A DNA stretch of 64,000 nt from Rhynochetos jubatus (lineage: Eukaryota > Chordata > Aves > Eurypygiformes > Rhynochetidae): positions 38,645,722 to 38,709,721 of the forward strand of contig CM050654.1 of the NCBI GenBank assembly GCA_027574665.1, written 5' to 3'. The notes beneath the pieces are model-generated. The model did no database searches. It was not told the origin of the DNA and worked only from the letters and a program-made list of their open reading frames with translations. Positions 26,230 to 39,100 of this stretch are shown here, piece after piece (the first letter of the stretch is position 1; each line of letters opens with the position of its first letter). The position numbers and the translations under genes were made by a program.

Positions 26230-26430
26230 ACATATGCCAGGCACCTACAGGATGTAGTAAATGAGGCACAGGCTGTGTCCTGTGACATCAAGGTCCAGAA
26301 ACTCTTTATTTTGGTACACTGATATTAGATCCCACCCTAGTTAGAAATGCTGGGATTTCAACTCATACCCCTGACATGCCATCCGTCAATTTATTAGCAC
26401 GCTGGTGCAGTAAGCCACTGAACAGGCTAT
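26230..26430 (-). mobile_element. Probable MIR-like (tRNA-derived CORE) SINE relic
   Basis: Read on the minus strand, the right end looks like a tRNA-derived head. An A-box-like AGCCTGTTCAGTGGCTTACT lies at 26428-26409 and a B-box-like GAGTTGAAATCCCAGC near 26364-26349, with tRNA-like spacing. Further along come GACCTTGATGTCAC (near 26294-26281), CCTGTGCCTCATTTAC (26274-26259) and GTGCCTGGCATA (26246-26235). These follow the order of the MIR body, recalled as 'gaccttgggcaagtcac...ctgtgcctcagtttcc...gtgcctggcaca'. The middle is longer than in MIR. The copy is highly diverged, and the family is judged from memory. A tRNA gene is excluded by the broken B-box and missing cloverleaf. Confidence 0.45.
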
Positions 26431-26435
26431 ATCAA

Positions 26436-28553
26436 TTCGTTTAGGGCTTTTTTTTTTTTTCCCTTCTTCCCTTTAAAATGTCTGTAATCCTCAGCTCTGC
26501 TCTCTCAACCGGTCAACATTAAAGATTTATGTTGCACTTTTTTTTTTTCATTGCCACACCTGAATATGGATTACTTAAATGGGCTGTAAATAATTCATAT
26601 CTGGGAATAAGTTTCCATTACTGACCAATGTTGTAATTTAATATACTCTATTATGGGTTATACAATTTTAGATTGTTTTCTGTGTGCATTCAGCAGTCGG
26701 GCAGACAACAGTTTAAGTAAAAAGGGCAGGATGTTTATTCAGCTTATTTTCATGTTCAGTGCTGTACTGGAGGAAGTAAAATGCTAGTTTTGACAGCATT
26801 CTTTGTAGCTGTTCACGAAAATAAAAAAATCTTAACCTGAATCAGCATAAAGGAAACTGAATGAGTAAAAGGGGTGTGTGGGGGGGGGCGTATTAATCTA
26901 GATTTATATTCACCAAGCAGATGTCAGGTTTTAATGTAAAATACAAACATATTTTTCAGTAACACAGAATGTATCCCCCTCACAATATGTGTGGGGGTTT
27001 TTTCTCCCTTCCCTTAACCGGTACTATTGCCTGTCACATGTGGTATTTGATAATTCTGTCAAAAGTACCTATAATAGAAGAGAACATATTTAGTAAGAAG
27101 TTTTTGAATAAGGTTATGAGCTACAAATAGAAATGCTCCAAAATGTTAAAGAGCATCATATTTTTAAAAACTGTCCATGTTCAAGTGTTTACACTTAAAA
27201 GAGATTTAAACAATTTAAGATTAAGTTGACTATAGTAAAAAAATTAATAATAGATTAATACATGAAAATCTATGAAGTCACATAAGATAATGATTTAAAA
27301 AGGAATAATTTAAAAAGATGAATTAAAAAGTAGAATCAGAAAAGAAGGCCAACATAAACTAGGGAAAAACATGCTGTGAATAAAGTCTGTTAGATCTTGA
27401 AATAGGAGAACTGCTAAATAATGCATAGTTTTATTTTTCTATAATTTGCATAAACCTTAAGAGAGTATTTATTTGTGTAAAACTTGATGTATCGAGTAAG
27501 GAGAATAAAAAAAATGGCATTCATTTTGTTTTCATTTTGGTATTTAGGAAAAATATTCTGTTACATATGGACTACTTAGACCTAATCATCTGACTGAATG
27601 TGATGTGTTTCTTGAGCCAGGTTGGAAAGGGCTGGCTTGAGAACAGTGCCCTGGTCTTGCTGCAGGCTATGCAGGTTGGCCCAAACTCTGCTGGGGAGCA
27701 GATGGTGAGCCAATGCTTGTAGTCACACTTACCTTCCTTGCTAAATCCATAATCCCTCACTGGACACGCAGCCAAGGCAGGCTTTGGAGGCAGAAAGGAG
27801 GTTACAATCTGGACTTGGGTATTGACTGCCAGAACTGAGAAAACAGCTCAGAAATTTCAAATGCTTAACAAGTTATCTGTCTTGTCCCTAAGCCAGTGCA
27901 GCATTTTTAAAAGTAATTAAGACATGATTGAAAATGTGTGTGCCATCTAAATACAAAAATCTTCAAAAATAATCAAAACCAATAATTAAAAGCCACATTT
28001 AATATACTAGTTAGTAAAAAGAGACTTATTTAAACTGAACTTGCTTTTCTTTTTATTCCACGATGCTGCTGAATTTTTTTTAAAGGATGCTTATATTCAG
28101 GGCTGGGAGAGAGAAATAATATTTTTCTGAGCAAGCCACTGAATGAAACTGGATTTTAAAAAATATACATCTATCTGGAATTTTAGCTAACAGTGTGATG
28201 ATGATTAATTTAATTAATTATTTAATTAACTTCATACTGAGTGAGTATTAGCCATATTATTATATATTAAAAGCTATCTAATATGTAATGATAAGCACCA
28301 TGTTCATGCACAGAGAACATAACAGTTGCTTATAATAATCACAGCATGACTTGCCTTTCTAAATATTTAATCTATTCTAAACCAAGACAGTGATCCTCAA
28401 AAATCTATAATTTCAAAAAATATTTAGTAAACAGCCAAATTGTGGTCAACTTCAGTAAAGGGTATGCCATCTGTTTAATGTAAATATCTGGGAAAAGGGA
28501 ATGTCATATACAAAAGATTACAGAAATATAGTGAATATACACAAACCTTACTC
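26436..28553. other. AT-rich non-coding sequence, no gene seen
   Basis: Poly-T runs occur near 26449 and 26539, and a G-run at 26880-26888. Much of 27.0-27.5 kb and 27.9-28.4 kb is A/T-rich with TAAT cores. No frame is recognisable as coding. Confidence 0.5.
28205..28230. other. Cluster of overlapping TTAATTAA-type sites
   Basis: Five ATTAA/TTAAT units overlap within 26 bases, including a TTAATTAATTA core. It could be a cluster of homeodomain binding cores or just AT-rich simple sequence. Confidence 0.3.
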
Positions 28554-28592
28554 TGTGTGTGTGTGTGTGTGTGTGTGTCTGTGCGTGTGTAT
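28554..28592. repeat. (TG)n microsatellite
   Basis: About 12 perfect TG units at 28554-28578 followed by imperfect units to 28592. On the opposite strand it produces the Thr/His-rich stretch of a short open frame, which is an artefact. The tract is prone to Z-DNA and likely polymorphic. Confidence 0.9.
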
Positions 28593-30015
28593 GTTTGCAT
28601 ACGTGATGTGTTTATTTTTGCCCAAAGCGTAAATGCGGACTCTATCCTACAAGGTGAACCTTTGCGCCAAGATGCAACAAAGTATTTAACCATGGACTTC
28701 ATTTAAAGCACATGCATCATTGTATTAAATTTTGAGAGATTAAGCTCTCGCTAAGCATTTTATTAATAAAATAAAATATATCTCATAAATCATTTATAGG
28801 TTCTATGAAACTTATCTATCATACCATTTAAAGATGTAATTTTAAAAAGGAATAGTTAATTACATAATCCATTTTAGTCAGAACACGGTTAAAGTTATGT
28901 TCTGATCAAGCATAAAGACATGCTTAATTTATGTAAACACCATACCCTTAACTCTGACCATTGGCCTCTTGGGATTTTCAATATATTTGTTTCTTTGTCC
29001 AAAAACCTGTATAATACTGAAGGCTATAGCTATTTGGAAACACCAGTTAATGGATTAACCAAATGACAGTTAAAATCACTTATATTTGAAAACATTATTT
29101 ATTTGTAAAGAATAATACAGAAATATATGGCATTGCTCATTTGCAGTATATTAGAAGTGTATATGTCCATTCCCTTCTGTCAGAGACCAATCACCGTATG
29201 CCTGTAATGGGTGCATACATAATGTTAACTTAATTGAAATTCCTTCTGAAAGATTTGTGCATATGAAATTGCACTGATACAGAATAAGGTTTATTTTTAG
29301 GTTAGAATTAAGACTACTCTGTTGAATAAGACAACATGTGTATATTTTATATCGAATAAAAGTAAAGGGATGGATTCTCAGCTGTTGTAAATTGGTATAA
29401 TATATGTTTTCTGTGAGATTTATGAATGTCCTTAATATTAATTTCCTTGCCTTTAAGCACTTAGGTTTGTTAGTGATGCGATAAACAATGGCATTATTTT
29501 CACTTAGCTCCTTAACTGATTTATGAAATTAAGTACTTTGGGCTTTGGAATTTTGCAAGTTGTCCTTTTTCTAGGGCCAGAGCCAGAGGCTCCCTGCACT
29601 GGAAAGGGGCTGCAGAGCTGGGGGCTCACAACCAAGCCTTGTATGTGTGTCCTTCTTAAGATTTTTTTTTTTCTTTAACACACGAGAAAAGAATGAAATT
29701 AGGTAATTAAACGTGATGAACAAAAAGAGATTTTTATTCCTTCCTTGCCTTATTGGTGTGAATGATTAAATTAATAGGATTATTTGCAAGAGTAAGAGGG
29801 GTGTGATTTGGACTTCAGGTTCACTCAGGTTGTTGATGATAAATTCATTTTTCTGTTGTTGGGACTTTTCCGATATGTATCATAGCTAATTTCACTAGTC
29901 CCTGATTTGATTTCAAAGACAGTGGATTAGTTAATTTAAATGGCTTCCCGTCATTAATTTATCTCTGAACTTGTGCATTCAGGTAGTTCCCCTTCATCCA
30001 CAGGGAACTGCTCAT
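28593..30015. promoter_or_regulatory. Candidate conserved non-coding block
   Basis: AT-rich, repeat-poor sequence with TAAT-type cores, for example around 29761-29790 and 29928-29960. The texture matches the 23.95-26.2 kb block. No gene is visible. Conservation is inferred, not shown. Confidence 0.2.
29368..29401 (+). repeat. Possible half of an ancient dispersed repeat
   Basis: GGATGGATTCTCAGCTGTTG followed by TAAATTGGTATAA resembles 'gattctcagctggtgtaaattggcata', a half-unit of an old palindromic repeat seen in sauropsid genomes. Only one half is present. Assignment is from memory. Confidence 0.35.
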
Positions 30016-30046
30016 AAACACAGGGCCAAAATTTGGCCCTGTGTTT
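30016..30046. repeat. Perfect 31-bp palindrome (15-bp arms, 1-base centre)
   Basis: AAACACAGGGCCAAA at 30016-30030 and its exact reverse complement TTTGGCCCTGTGTTT at 30032-30046 flank a single A. A perfect 15-bp pair this close is unlikely by chance in 64 kb and could form a cruciform. The GGGCCAAA core resembles the ends of the old repeat family noted at 3.2 and 20.0 kb, so it may be two abutting termini of such an element. Confidence 0.7.
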
Positions 30047-30290
30047 TGATGCGATTGTTGCTTTCAAAGCAGGCTTTTAGGTGTATTGTAATAAAGATTT
30101 TCTTTTTAAGCACAGCAGTCTTCAGAGCCCTGTCTGTCCAGAGCATTGTCATACTATAGGCAATCACCTATTCTACAGTGATTTAATTTCCTTCAGTGTG
30201 TCTTTTTCATCCCCTGGGAAATGTGCAGTATGTCTATTTCTGCTGTGTTGCCCCCAGCTTGCTTTGTGAACAGTGAGGCAAAGAATTCTC

Positions 30291-30313
30291 TTTTTTTTTT
30301 TTTTTTTTTTTTT
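30291..30313. repeat. Poly-T run (23)
   Basis: Twenty-three consecutive T residues. The matching poly-Phe frame is an artefact. Confidence 0.9.
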
Positions 30314-30709
30314 ATCAGCGTCTACCTCTGCTGTCAATAAATTACCCAAGCCATCTCTTAGAGGACCTTCTGTCTTCTCCGCTGACCTCTTGGACTATAT
30401 GTTCTTGAAAAATGTCTTTTTATTTATCTTTATCATCTTGTGCAATCTTCCTTTCATTCTCCACCTTTGCTTCTCTTATCATTTTTTTACACTCTCAACT
30501 TCATCCTGTAATCTTTCCATTCCCCTCTGTATCTGATATTACATACCTCGCACACCTCCCTTGATCATTCTGCACGTCCTTGTTCAGGCTAATTGGCCTT
30601 TTTAACTGCTGTTATATGTGCTGCTGGATGGACAGCACGTGCGCTCTTGTTGAGATGTTGATTTATGTTTGGAAGTTTTTGAATTTGCTGTCCGCTTCCT
30701 TTTCTTTTC

Positions 30710-30734
30710 TTTTTTTTTTTTTTTTTTTTTTTTT
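30710..30734. repeat. Poly-T run (25)
   Basis: Twenty-five consecutive T residues, preceded by a CTTTTCTTTTC pyrimidine lead-in. No retroposon body is recognised beside it. Confidence 0.9.
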
Positions 30735-32140
30735 GGCTCAGTCTATTTCATTATTTCCAATAGCAGGAGGAGAGAATTTATTTTATTACACTAATTTTGG
30801 TAATTCTAGACAAATAGGGTGCTCTACCTAGGGTTTTTTTTCAGATTTTGTGTCTTTATTAATATGCCCTGTTTTCTTACTTAGTAATGAAATTCAAAGT
30901 CTAATTCCTCCTTCATTTGTATAGATGGAAAAAGAAATTTCTGCCAGTTGTTCTCTTTGACACAGAAAGCCATAAGGACTATATTTCTTTTTTGAAACCC
31001 CTTTTTTGCAGATATTGCCCCTCACTTGGCAGTGGACAGTGCTGGAGATGTTCGACATTCCCAACATCCGTAGCAAGGCTGTTATGGCTCCTGTTAGACC
31101 TCACCTCTGCAGTATGGCCCTGTTATAAGAGAATTTTCTGCATGAAAGGGGCCCCAGTGTTCCTGAGGAGATCTCAGTGATTTGAAAAGAGGAGCAGAAA
31201 TTAGGAAAAGTAAAGTTTGAGATTAAAAATGGCCTGACAGAGATGTGTTAGGCTGCTTCTGTTATGTTAATATGCAGTATCTGTGCTAGAGATATTTCTA
31301 GTCAAAAATCCAAATTATTAAAAATTATCTGTCCTCCTGTAAATGGCCCTTTGGAGCCCCCAGATTCCTGTTGTGTTACTGTGATGTTTAGCAGGCCTCC
31401 CTTGGTGCTGTATCCAGAATGATTCCATAAAGGTATGCTAGCAGGACATTCCTCTGGTGGCTATGTGAGCTTGGGTTTGTCCACTTCTCTTATGTCTTTT
31501 TTTTCTTTTTTCTTGGTTAAAAGGAAAAATACTGTGATTATTTCAAGAGTTTCCAGGAGAAAAGCAAACAGGGAAGGTTAATACATTTGTTGTGTTCTCC
31601 ATCTTTTTGGGAACATGTGCTTAGTGCCATTTACTTCTGTTACTCTTTTGTGTTCAGGAAAGCAGGGATTACTATGAAATTTTTCAATACCTCTGGCAGC
31701 ATTTTTATATTGGCTTCAAAACAGAATTAGGTTGTCCATTTCTTTTTAATTCAGACCTTCCTTGTATTCACCAATAGTCTTTAAAAGGTTTCTGATCTCA
31801 GTGTTCCTAGTAACCAGGGATTAGTAGAAAGTATCTACCTGAATCCCAAATTCTTTCATTTCTTCTCTCCATGGATAGAAATAATTTCTCTGTGATACTT
31901 TCAGAATCCCTTGTTGCATAAATTTAAAAAGTTGAAAGGTTAAAATTGACTTGGTGCCAAGTTATTACATTAGACAGCAGATTCCATTTACTTATTTATC
32001 TGTTATTTTTATGTTTTTAAACATTTTGGCATGATTTCCATATTGTGATTCTTGCATGCTGCACATTCAGACTGTCAGCCTTTGATTCCCCCCAAGGAGA
32101 TGTAAGAAGAGGTCTCATTTCAGACTTGGAGGTTTTTATC

Positions 32141-32159
32141 TTTTTTTTTTTTTTTTTTT
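32141..32159. repeat. Poly-T run (19)
   Basis: Nineteen consecutive T residues. A plain homopolymer. Confidence 0.9.
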
Positions 32160-33050
32160 GTAAAAGGCTAGAGGAAAGTTTAGGAAGGATTTTTAAGTTT
32201 GATTGACAAAGTGAATTCCTAGAAGTGATATATCAGCACAGGACTCAATAAGCCAGGACACATGCTACTAACAGAGAAGAAATGGTTTTATATATTATTC
32301 ACCGATCTCCAGGGTTTCTGTGCCAGTCAGAGTTGGCTTACTTCCCATATATATTATTAAATGTTTTACAGTTCAGCATGCATACAAAAGGAGTAAATGA
32401 TGTGATACATACAGTTTAACCTACATATGGAATAACTTAAAATTAAACCATTCAAAGGTTTAGCACAGTGTATGGATTGCACAAACCAATAATGCATATA
32501 TAGCTAGGGAAATAGTACAGGTTATCATGAATGTCTTCTCAATATTTGACCGATTTTCCCTAGGTGCCTCCATTCCTAACTTCTTATTTAATTTTTTTGA
32601 GCAAAACTACCAATATTACCAAGCTTGGCAAAAGAATTTATTAGTAGACGTTTGTGTGGTTCAAACACAACTAAGCAGGGGTAAAAGAAGGGCTGCAGGT
32701 GAATAACTCCCAAAGGTATTATGTGCTTTGGTGCATACGTGGTTCCTTGTGGAAAATCAGAGTAATATAAGATAAAACTGAAGGCAGTGATAATGTACAG
32801 ATGTCCCTGTTACATCATAGATTTGCCTGCTGGAATGACTGATGTGTTATTGGTTATAGGTTGGAGCAGTCCAGCAGGTTGTGCTGGATAATCTCACCCT
32901 CCACGCAAAATACAGATCTGCTGTGTTACCTTGATGCCCCTTGCAGTTTACACCATTCGGTGGGATACAAAGTCAGCTCTAAAGTAGTGTCTGTCCTCTA
33001 GTGGGTAACTTGCCCAGTGTCTGGCATCTGTGGATTCAGGGACAGCAAGC

Positions 33051-33163
33051 TGTTTTTTGGTGTTTTTCTTTTGTTTGGTTGTTTTTTTGTTTTGTTTTAG
33101 TGTTGGGTTTTTTTGTTTGTTTGGTTGGTTTTTTTGTTGTTGTTTGTTTTTGTTTTTGTTTTT
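33051..33163. repeat. T/G-rich low-complexity tract
   Basis: About 110 bases made almost only of T-runs of 2-8 separated by G or GG, with GTTTT and GGTT units and hardly any A or C. The Lys/Gln/Asn-rich frame on the opposite strand is a composition artefact. Confidence 0.85.
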
Positions 33164-36100
33164 AATATAAATTAGGTCAGGATTACTTAAATATGGTATA
33201 GTCATAATTTATGTAATGCTTGCAAAAGTACGTTTGCAGATTTAGAAAACAAGTCACCATTGTTTCTTCATTTAGACTATTTCTGTTTCAAGGATGTTAA
33301 GAAAAAAAATGGGAAAAAGCTCTTCAAGTCAGTATCCATTATACATTTTAAATATTCTTTACTGTGGACATCTTTCTGTGCTACAATGCAAGGGGAAAAA
33401 GGATCTTCTGAGATTTTAAGTTAAAAAATATTTCTATCTGATTTTGTCACTAAAGAGTAATCTTTACTTGTCCACTGAGAGGTAGTATTCTTTAAAAGTT
33501 TTAATTCAAACCCAGAGTTATGCATAGAAGAGGATATCGATTAAAAATAAATTAATGGATGTGAGCAATAGATATGAACACATTCTATTTGTTGTGATTC
33601 AGATTATTGCACTGTTAGAAAATTACACACTTCAGCTAAATCAATGAGCCAAAGCTAAAAGACACACGTGTATATTAGCACGTTTACTTTGACATCTTTT
33701 ACATCAGAAAATTCTCATAAAATTCTGAAAACCAAGGTTTTCTTCTTCACTGAAAATATTTTGTGTTGCATGACTTCTGAGTGTAACCAGTGATATTATT
33801 ACAATATGAACATATGCCTTTAAAAGATTTTTTATATGTATGATCACAAGCCCATTGTTTGTTGGGTAGCTGTATATTCAGAAGTTGGAGGTCCATATTT
33901 GCCACATACCAGTTCCTTACGGGAGCTGCCCTGGTGCTTTTGTTTCAAGAGTATAGAAACAAATTCCATCCTACACTGCAGTCACTTTGGTTCCCCAATA
34001 ACCAACCATGATCCCAGTCCAGCAGCTGCTCACAGCTTCAATAGAAGATGTGTTAGGATCCCTATTAATTTAAATAGTATTACCGTTGGCTAAGATTATG
34101 TTTATGATTATCTTTGTTAGATCCTTTCGGATCTATAGCCTGTAATTGAGTCAAAAACCTTGGGGTTTTATCATCTCTTTTTGGCAATCAAAATAAATAC
34201 AGAGTTTATAGCAAGGTTAGTAGACCTCAGCTTTAATCACAGTCCCAAAGGGAAGAAGATACATGAAGAACTAGACTCTTTCATACCCAGATAAGATCCT
34301 TTCCATCCCTTTCTCAATTACAACATCGGCCTTACAAGATAGGCCTTTAAAATGTCCTCTCTTTAATTTCCTTCTCTGAGTCTTTTAATTAAATTAAGAC
34401 AATCCTGTTTCATTAGGCTAGAAAGAAATGGTGAATACTTGGAGCTTTGCATCAACAAGGAGGTAAACATGCAAAGTTTTGCCGTTAGCATTGAACAAAC
34501 TCCTCGTCTGTGTGAAGTTTGTCCATGAATAAGGTTATTAGGAAAAAATACTAATATAATCATAATTGAAGGTATAATTACTGTCATTTAAACAATTTAT
34601 TTCCAAGTTAAGTTCATTCTGGAATGTTTCCTGGTAATACTGAATCACAGTAACATGTCTTTTTCATTTGCTTGATCCATCTTCTTGATATCTACTCCTT
34701 TAGCAGCTTCGTGGAAATGTCTGTCCCTTAAGTCAAGATTTTCATGTAGGTTATTGATTTTGATTTGTATATTTGTATATACATTTAAAGTACTTTTCTC
34801 TAGATCTCAGAGATTTGGAATGAAACCCTGTAGCTTATCCTGAAGCTAATCCAAACAAGAATTTCATATGCAGAAATGAAACATGAGATTCCATCTAAGT
34901 TCCTATAACTTAGCTTCTTGGCTAAAAACATACATCCTGTTTGATAAGGGTACAACTGGAATGTGACAATGATGCAACCCTTATTAGCAATCTGATACAA
35001 ATGTCTGAACCAATTAATAAAGGTCAGTTTTAAACAGAGCTTTCCAAGGGCCAGTCCTTCCCTGCAGTCACTTTTAGTTGCTAAACCAGCAATAGATGAG
35101 TATCCAGTCATATCTTCATCTCATTCAAGAAACGAATGGTGAATCCACTTGCAGTCTAGTGGATTAATATAATCACTACCAGCATCAGACTGCTTAAGTC
35201 ACCAACATCAGCTTGTTCCTGAAGCTGAGTGGTGGTACTAATTTCTGCTGCGAGATGTTCTCAGAAAAGCCTTAAAATAAGCTGAAAATACTGTGTTTTT
35301 TTTGCATGTTCTTTGTTGTGTATCCCAATCGCTACAGTGGCATGGTGCTGAAACATACAGGAGTTATGTAGTACCTTATGAATAGAAATAAGAGACAGTT
35401 TAGGTTTGGCAAGTTACTCAGAAATAGTATATGTATCCAGGGGCCAAAATCATTAGTTTTGTATAAAGCCGGAAGGCAGAAAGCTGTGACCAGCGCTTCT
35501 TCATGTTTCCTACTGCCAGGAGTGCAGTAGCTGTTGTCTGGCTATGCCACAGGTCCTGCTTTTGGTGTATGGCAAGATACAGTTCAATACCATTTCTGTC
35601 ATGTTCGTATCACAGCAAAGGGTATATTTGATGCTTGATCTTTGCCCAGGGTACCTAGATTAAGTCAGACAATAACAGGCTCAGATCAAGAAAAGTTTGA
35701 GCAGCAGCTTCATGGACTGTCCTCTCTGAGGGTTTCTCTAAAACATCTTGGTAAAACACAAGACTTCATGATGCTTGTGGGTGAGCAGCTCTAAACATTG
35801 TCCTCCAGACGAGGAGGAAAATACCTAAAAGCAAAGTGGAAACAACCGATTTTTACTGTGACGCTACCATGATTATATAGTCTTCTTTTTGTCCTACTCT
35901 GTTACAGAGGAAGAAATTGAGTATTGTGATCATTAATGTCCGTATTAATGTATAGCTTGAAAGTACAGTACACAGAAAGGCTTTGTGTTATACAGGCTGC
36001 TAAGGTGGCAAGAAACTTTGCAAAACTTGATGGATTCCTTACAAAACTAATCAATTTATTCTGAATTTATAAAGAACAAGCAATAAAGGCACCATAAATA

Positions 36101-39100
36101 AGCGTTCGTAAATAAAATGTTTTATTGATTTTAATCAAGGGAATTTTCTTCTATAATTTAAAAATGCAGTTTCGTATCTGTTCAGTGAATATTGTGCTTC
36201 ACCAAAAAATATTTTGTGATTATTGTAGTCAGTTCTCATTAATGATTCCTACCTAAAACTCCTTGCATCCTTCAGGCAAGCTGAAGTGGAGTTTAAAAAA
36301 AAAGAAAAGAAAAAAATGGGTGCCTGCATCGGTAATCCCAGAAAAAACATTTCTCTTGTAACATGAAACAAAAGGGTGTAAACTCTTAAATATGTTAAAA
36401 AGTTTCAAGGTCCTTTCATTTCTAGTTACTTTAGAAAAGAACAGAGAGTGGCATGCCAAGGGGAAAGGAGGAGTGAAGACCAGTAACACAAAAGACAGAT
36501 TTTGTTTGCAGACTTGAGTTGAAAAAATGATTATGAAACCCTAGCTCACAATGCATAAAGAAACCAGCATGACCTAGAAATAAGCATCACAGAGATATAA
36601 CACTTAGGTGTTGCTTAATCTGTAAGACACAATACGGCTGGGAGATCCATGTGTAGCATGTGTAGAGGAGCACAGGGTAGACCCAGGAGCCTTTGTCTGC
36701 TTTGAACATAGCTTGATCATATGGCAGAGGGACTATTGGTACTAACAAATTACATTTATGTTTAAAGAATCAACTTTTTCTTTTTTAATGTACCTTTTAA
36801 CTCAGTATTATGGACTATATTGTAGTAAAAATAAGTGACTTAAGTCCCTCTTCGATCTCTCTAACATTTCATGTAGAGGTATTTGTAATTAAATTCCTGT
36901 AATCAAGATAATAAAGGTATCACTGCATGTATTTTGTAGGATCGCATGGGCAAAAGGAGCTTTGAGGAGATCAGGAGAACACAGAGAAACAGGGGTGTAG
37001 CTGCAGTGCTCTGTGTAATGGGGATGACACCCTTATGCTTCATGTATGTGACGATATACAGGAAGAGAGTTTGTTCTTGTTTATGAACCCCTCTGAGTGG
37101 TGCTGGCTATCTAATTTTCATGTTATTTTTAACAGAATAAGAGCAGATACAGTAGTAAGATAGGCAGCTGTCATCTTCTGCCCTGAGTGGACCTGGAACT
37201 CAGAGAGATATCATGGAAACAATAATATGCTCTCTCATTATAGCATTAGTTTAAGAGAAGTCTGAATGCATTTTCTCCAACCTTCCTTTCCCCACTATTT
37301 TTCTGTCCTTATTTCATTGGCCACTTACTGGTTTCTATTAATTTGCCCTAATCCTAATTTTTCCACGTATAGTTAGTTTCTCATCTGGCTCCCATTCTTA
37401 TGCCACTCAGTGGTTACTTGTGTGGCAAATGAGCAAAAAACTTGGCAGTCGTTGCTGGGGTTAATGTGGAAAAATAAATCTCAAGTAATGCCAGTGTGGA
37501 TTTACTTCTCATTCTTAATGGCATCAGCAGATGTTTGAGGAATCCTAGACTTCCTGAGCGCCTCCATCGCGCAGCTGGCACCGCTTGGCTGGGTCGTGGA
37601 GGTGGGGGATGTATGTGTTGTATACTTACACTTTGATTTACGGACACTTCTGACTCTAGTTGGGGATTGTTCTCACCCTTCTCACACTCAGTCCTCTCCC
37701 TGTCCCACCATATCAGGTTTATTACTTTTGCCATTCCTTCTTCTGCCTCTCGTGCCAGCACCTTGAGAAGGTTTCCTTTTCAGTCCAACTCCTCACATCA
37801 CTCTGTTTGTTGAGCACGTTTCCCAAACATCAGGCATCTCAGGCACACAGGAATGAGCGTATTTAACATTTTCAATGTGTGTGCCGAAGATCCAGAGATG
37901 CAACTTCCAACCCTCTTTATCTCACAGTAACATAGACAATATGATGTGGATTATTTGCTGTCTTATCTGTAGTGGTGTGAACCCTCTTTTGACACTGGCA
38001 ACCCAAACCACATCCTCAGTCATGATAGATGTTGCTGAATATAAAATTAGCATTCAGAAAATACGCAGTACGTTACAGCCAACTTTTAATGCACGTTATC
38101 AGATGAAACAAGGGGCAAGAGAGGCAAGTATTATGTGGTGAACTAGCACTCAGCTGCCCATCACAAATGCCCCATGGTTTCTGCTGAGACATAGAGATTA
38201 GTTTGTGAATCTTGGAGGTATTTTGATTCTCATGACAAGTCCTTTGTCTCATGATACTTGGGATAGAAAACGTCTTAGTACTTTACTTTTTCTTCACAGG
38301 AAAATCACTCACTAATATCTGCTTTAGATGCTGACTGCTTTAGACACTGGTAGGTTGTTTTTGTTTGGGTTTTTTTTAGGAGTGGCCCTTAGTGGCACTA
38401 AATTTAACAACTAACAACAGCATGTGCCTCACACTTGATACTTCAGGCTATGGTGACAGCTTTTAGCAATTTGGAAAATCCCACAGGACTCAGAGTGGCA
38501 CTGGCTGCTGTCTTCTTTGTTTGCATTTACTTTTCTGCTTTGTCAATTTGTTCTGTGGTTGCAAAAGTAAAGCAAGAGGTCCAGATTTAACCAAAATAAA
38601 TTAGTCACACCTCCTTCTCATTCTTTAAAATAACCTTCCCAACAATAAGCCCATTAACTGATAATAGTCTTTTTAAAAAACGTGTTTGAAATTCTATATT
38701 GAGAAGAAAGAAAGATATAGATATCCAGCACTATTTGGAGGAAATGACTATAGTAACACAGTCACTCAGGGTTATTTTTTGTCTTCTTTTAACTTGCAGT
38801 GCTCAAGGCACCCTCCAAGGGCCTTGAGAGGGTGGTGTGATGCTCTTCTCGCACATGTTCTTCAACAGCTCTTTTACTACAATCAATCATTGAAAAATAT
38901 TCTTTGCGATTCAGTCTAATGCTTGGAGGGAGCTGCAGAGATGGAAAAGGCTATTGGCACTTGAAAAATATTAAACTGAGTACTCGTGTGGGAAAGCACA
39001 AGAAAGAATGGATAGGCATGGATAGTTGTTTTCATATTTCTCCACAGTCACAAAGAGAAAATGCAATGTGAGATAGGTGCAAAAAAGTTTTTCCTTTCTC

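Larger units (their letters stand above)
30047..33050. other. T-rich non-coding sequence, no gene seen
   Basis: The interval has pyrimidine-rich stretches and three long T-runs. Short frames around 30273-30831 are Phe-rich translations of these runs. An acceptor-like site at 31011 opens a 38-codon frame that I do not recognise. Confidence 0.5.

Noticed and set aside
26340..26430. Possible tRNA gene on the minus strand
   Set aside because: The A- and B-box similarities are degenerate and no four-arm cloverleaf can be drawn. A SINE relic explains them better.
28475..28702. 75-codon minus-strand frame with a Thr-His repeat
   Set aside because: The repeat is simply the (TG)n microsatellite read on the other strand.
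32200..32520. Possible LTR-like segment
   Set aside because: Its texture seemed familiar, but I could not place any boundary, terminal TG/CA pair or direct repeat.
32948..33205. Lys/Gln/Asn-rich minus-strand frame
   Set aside because: Direct translation of the T/G-rich low-complexity tract.
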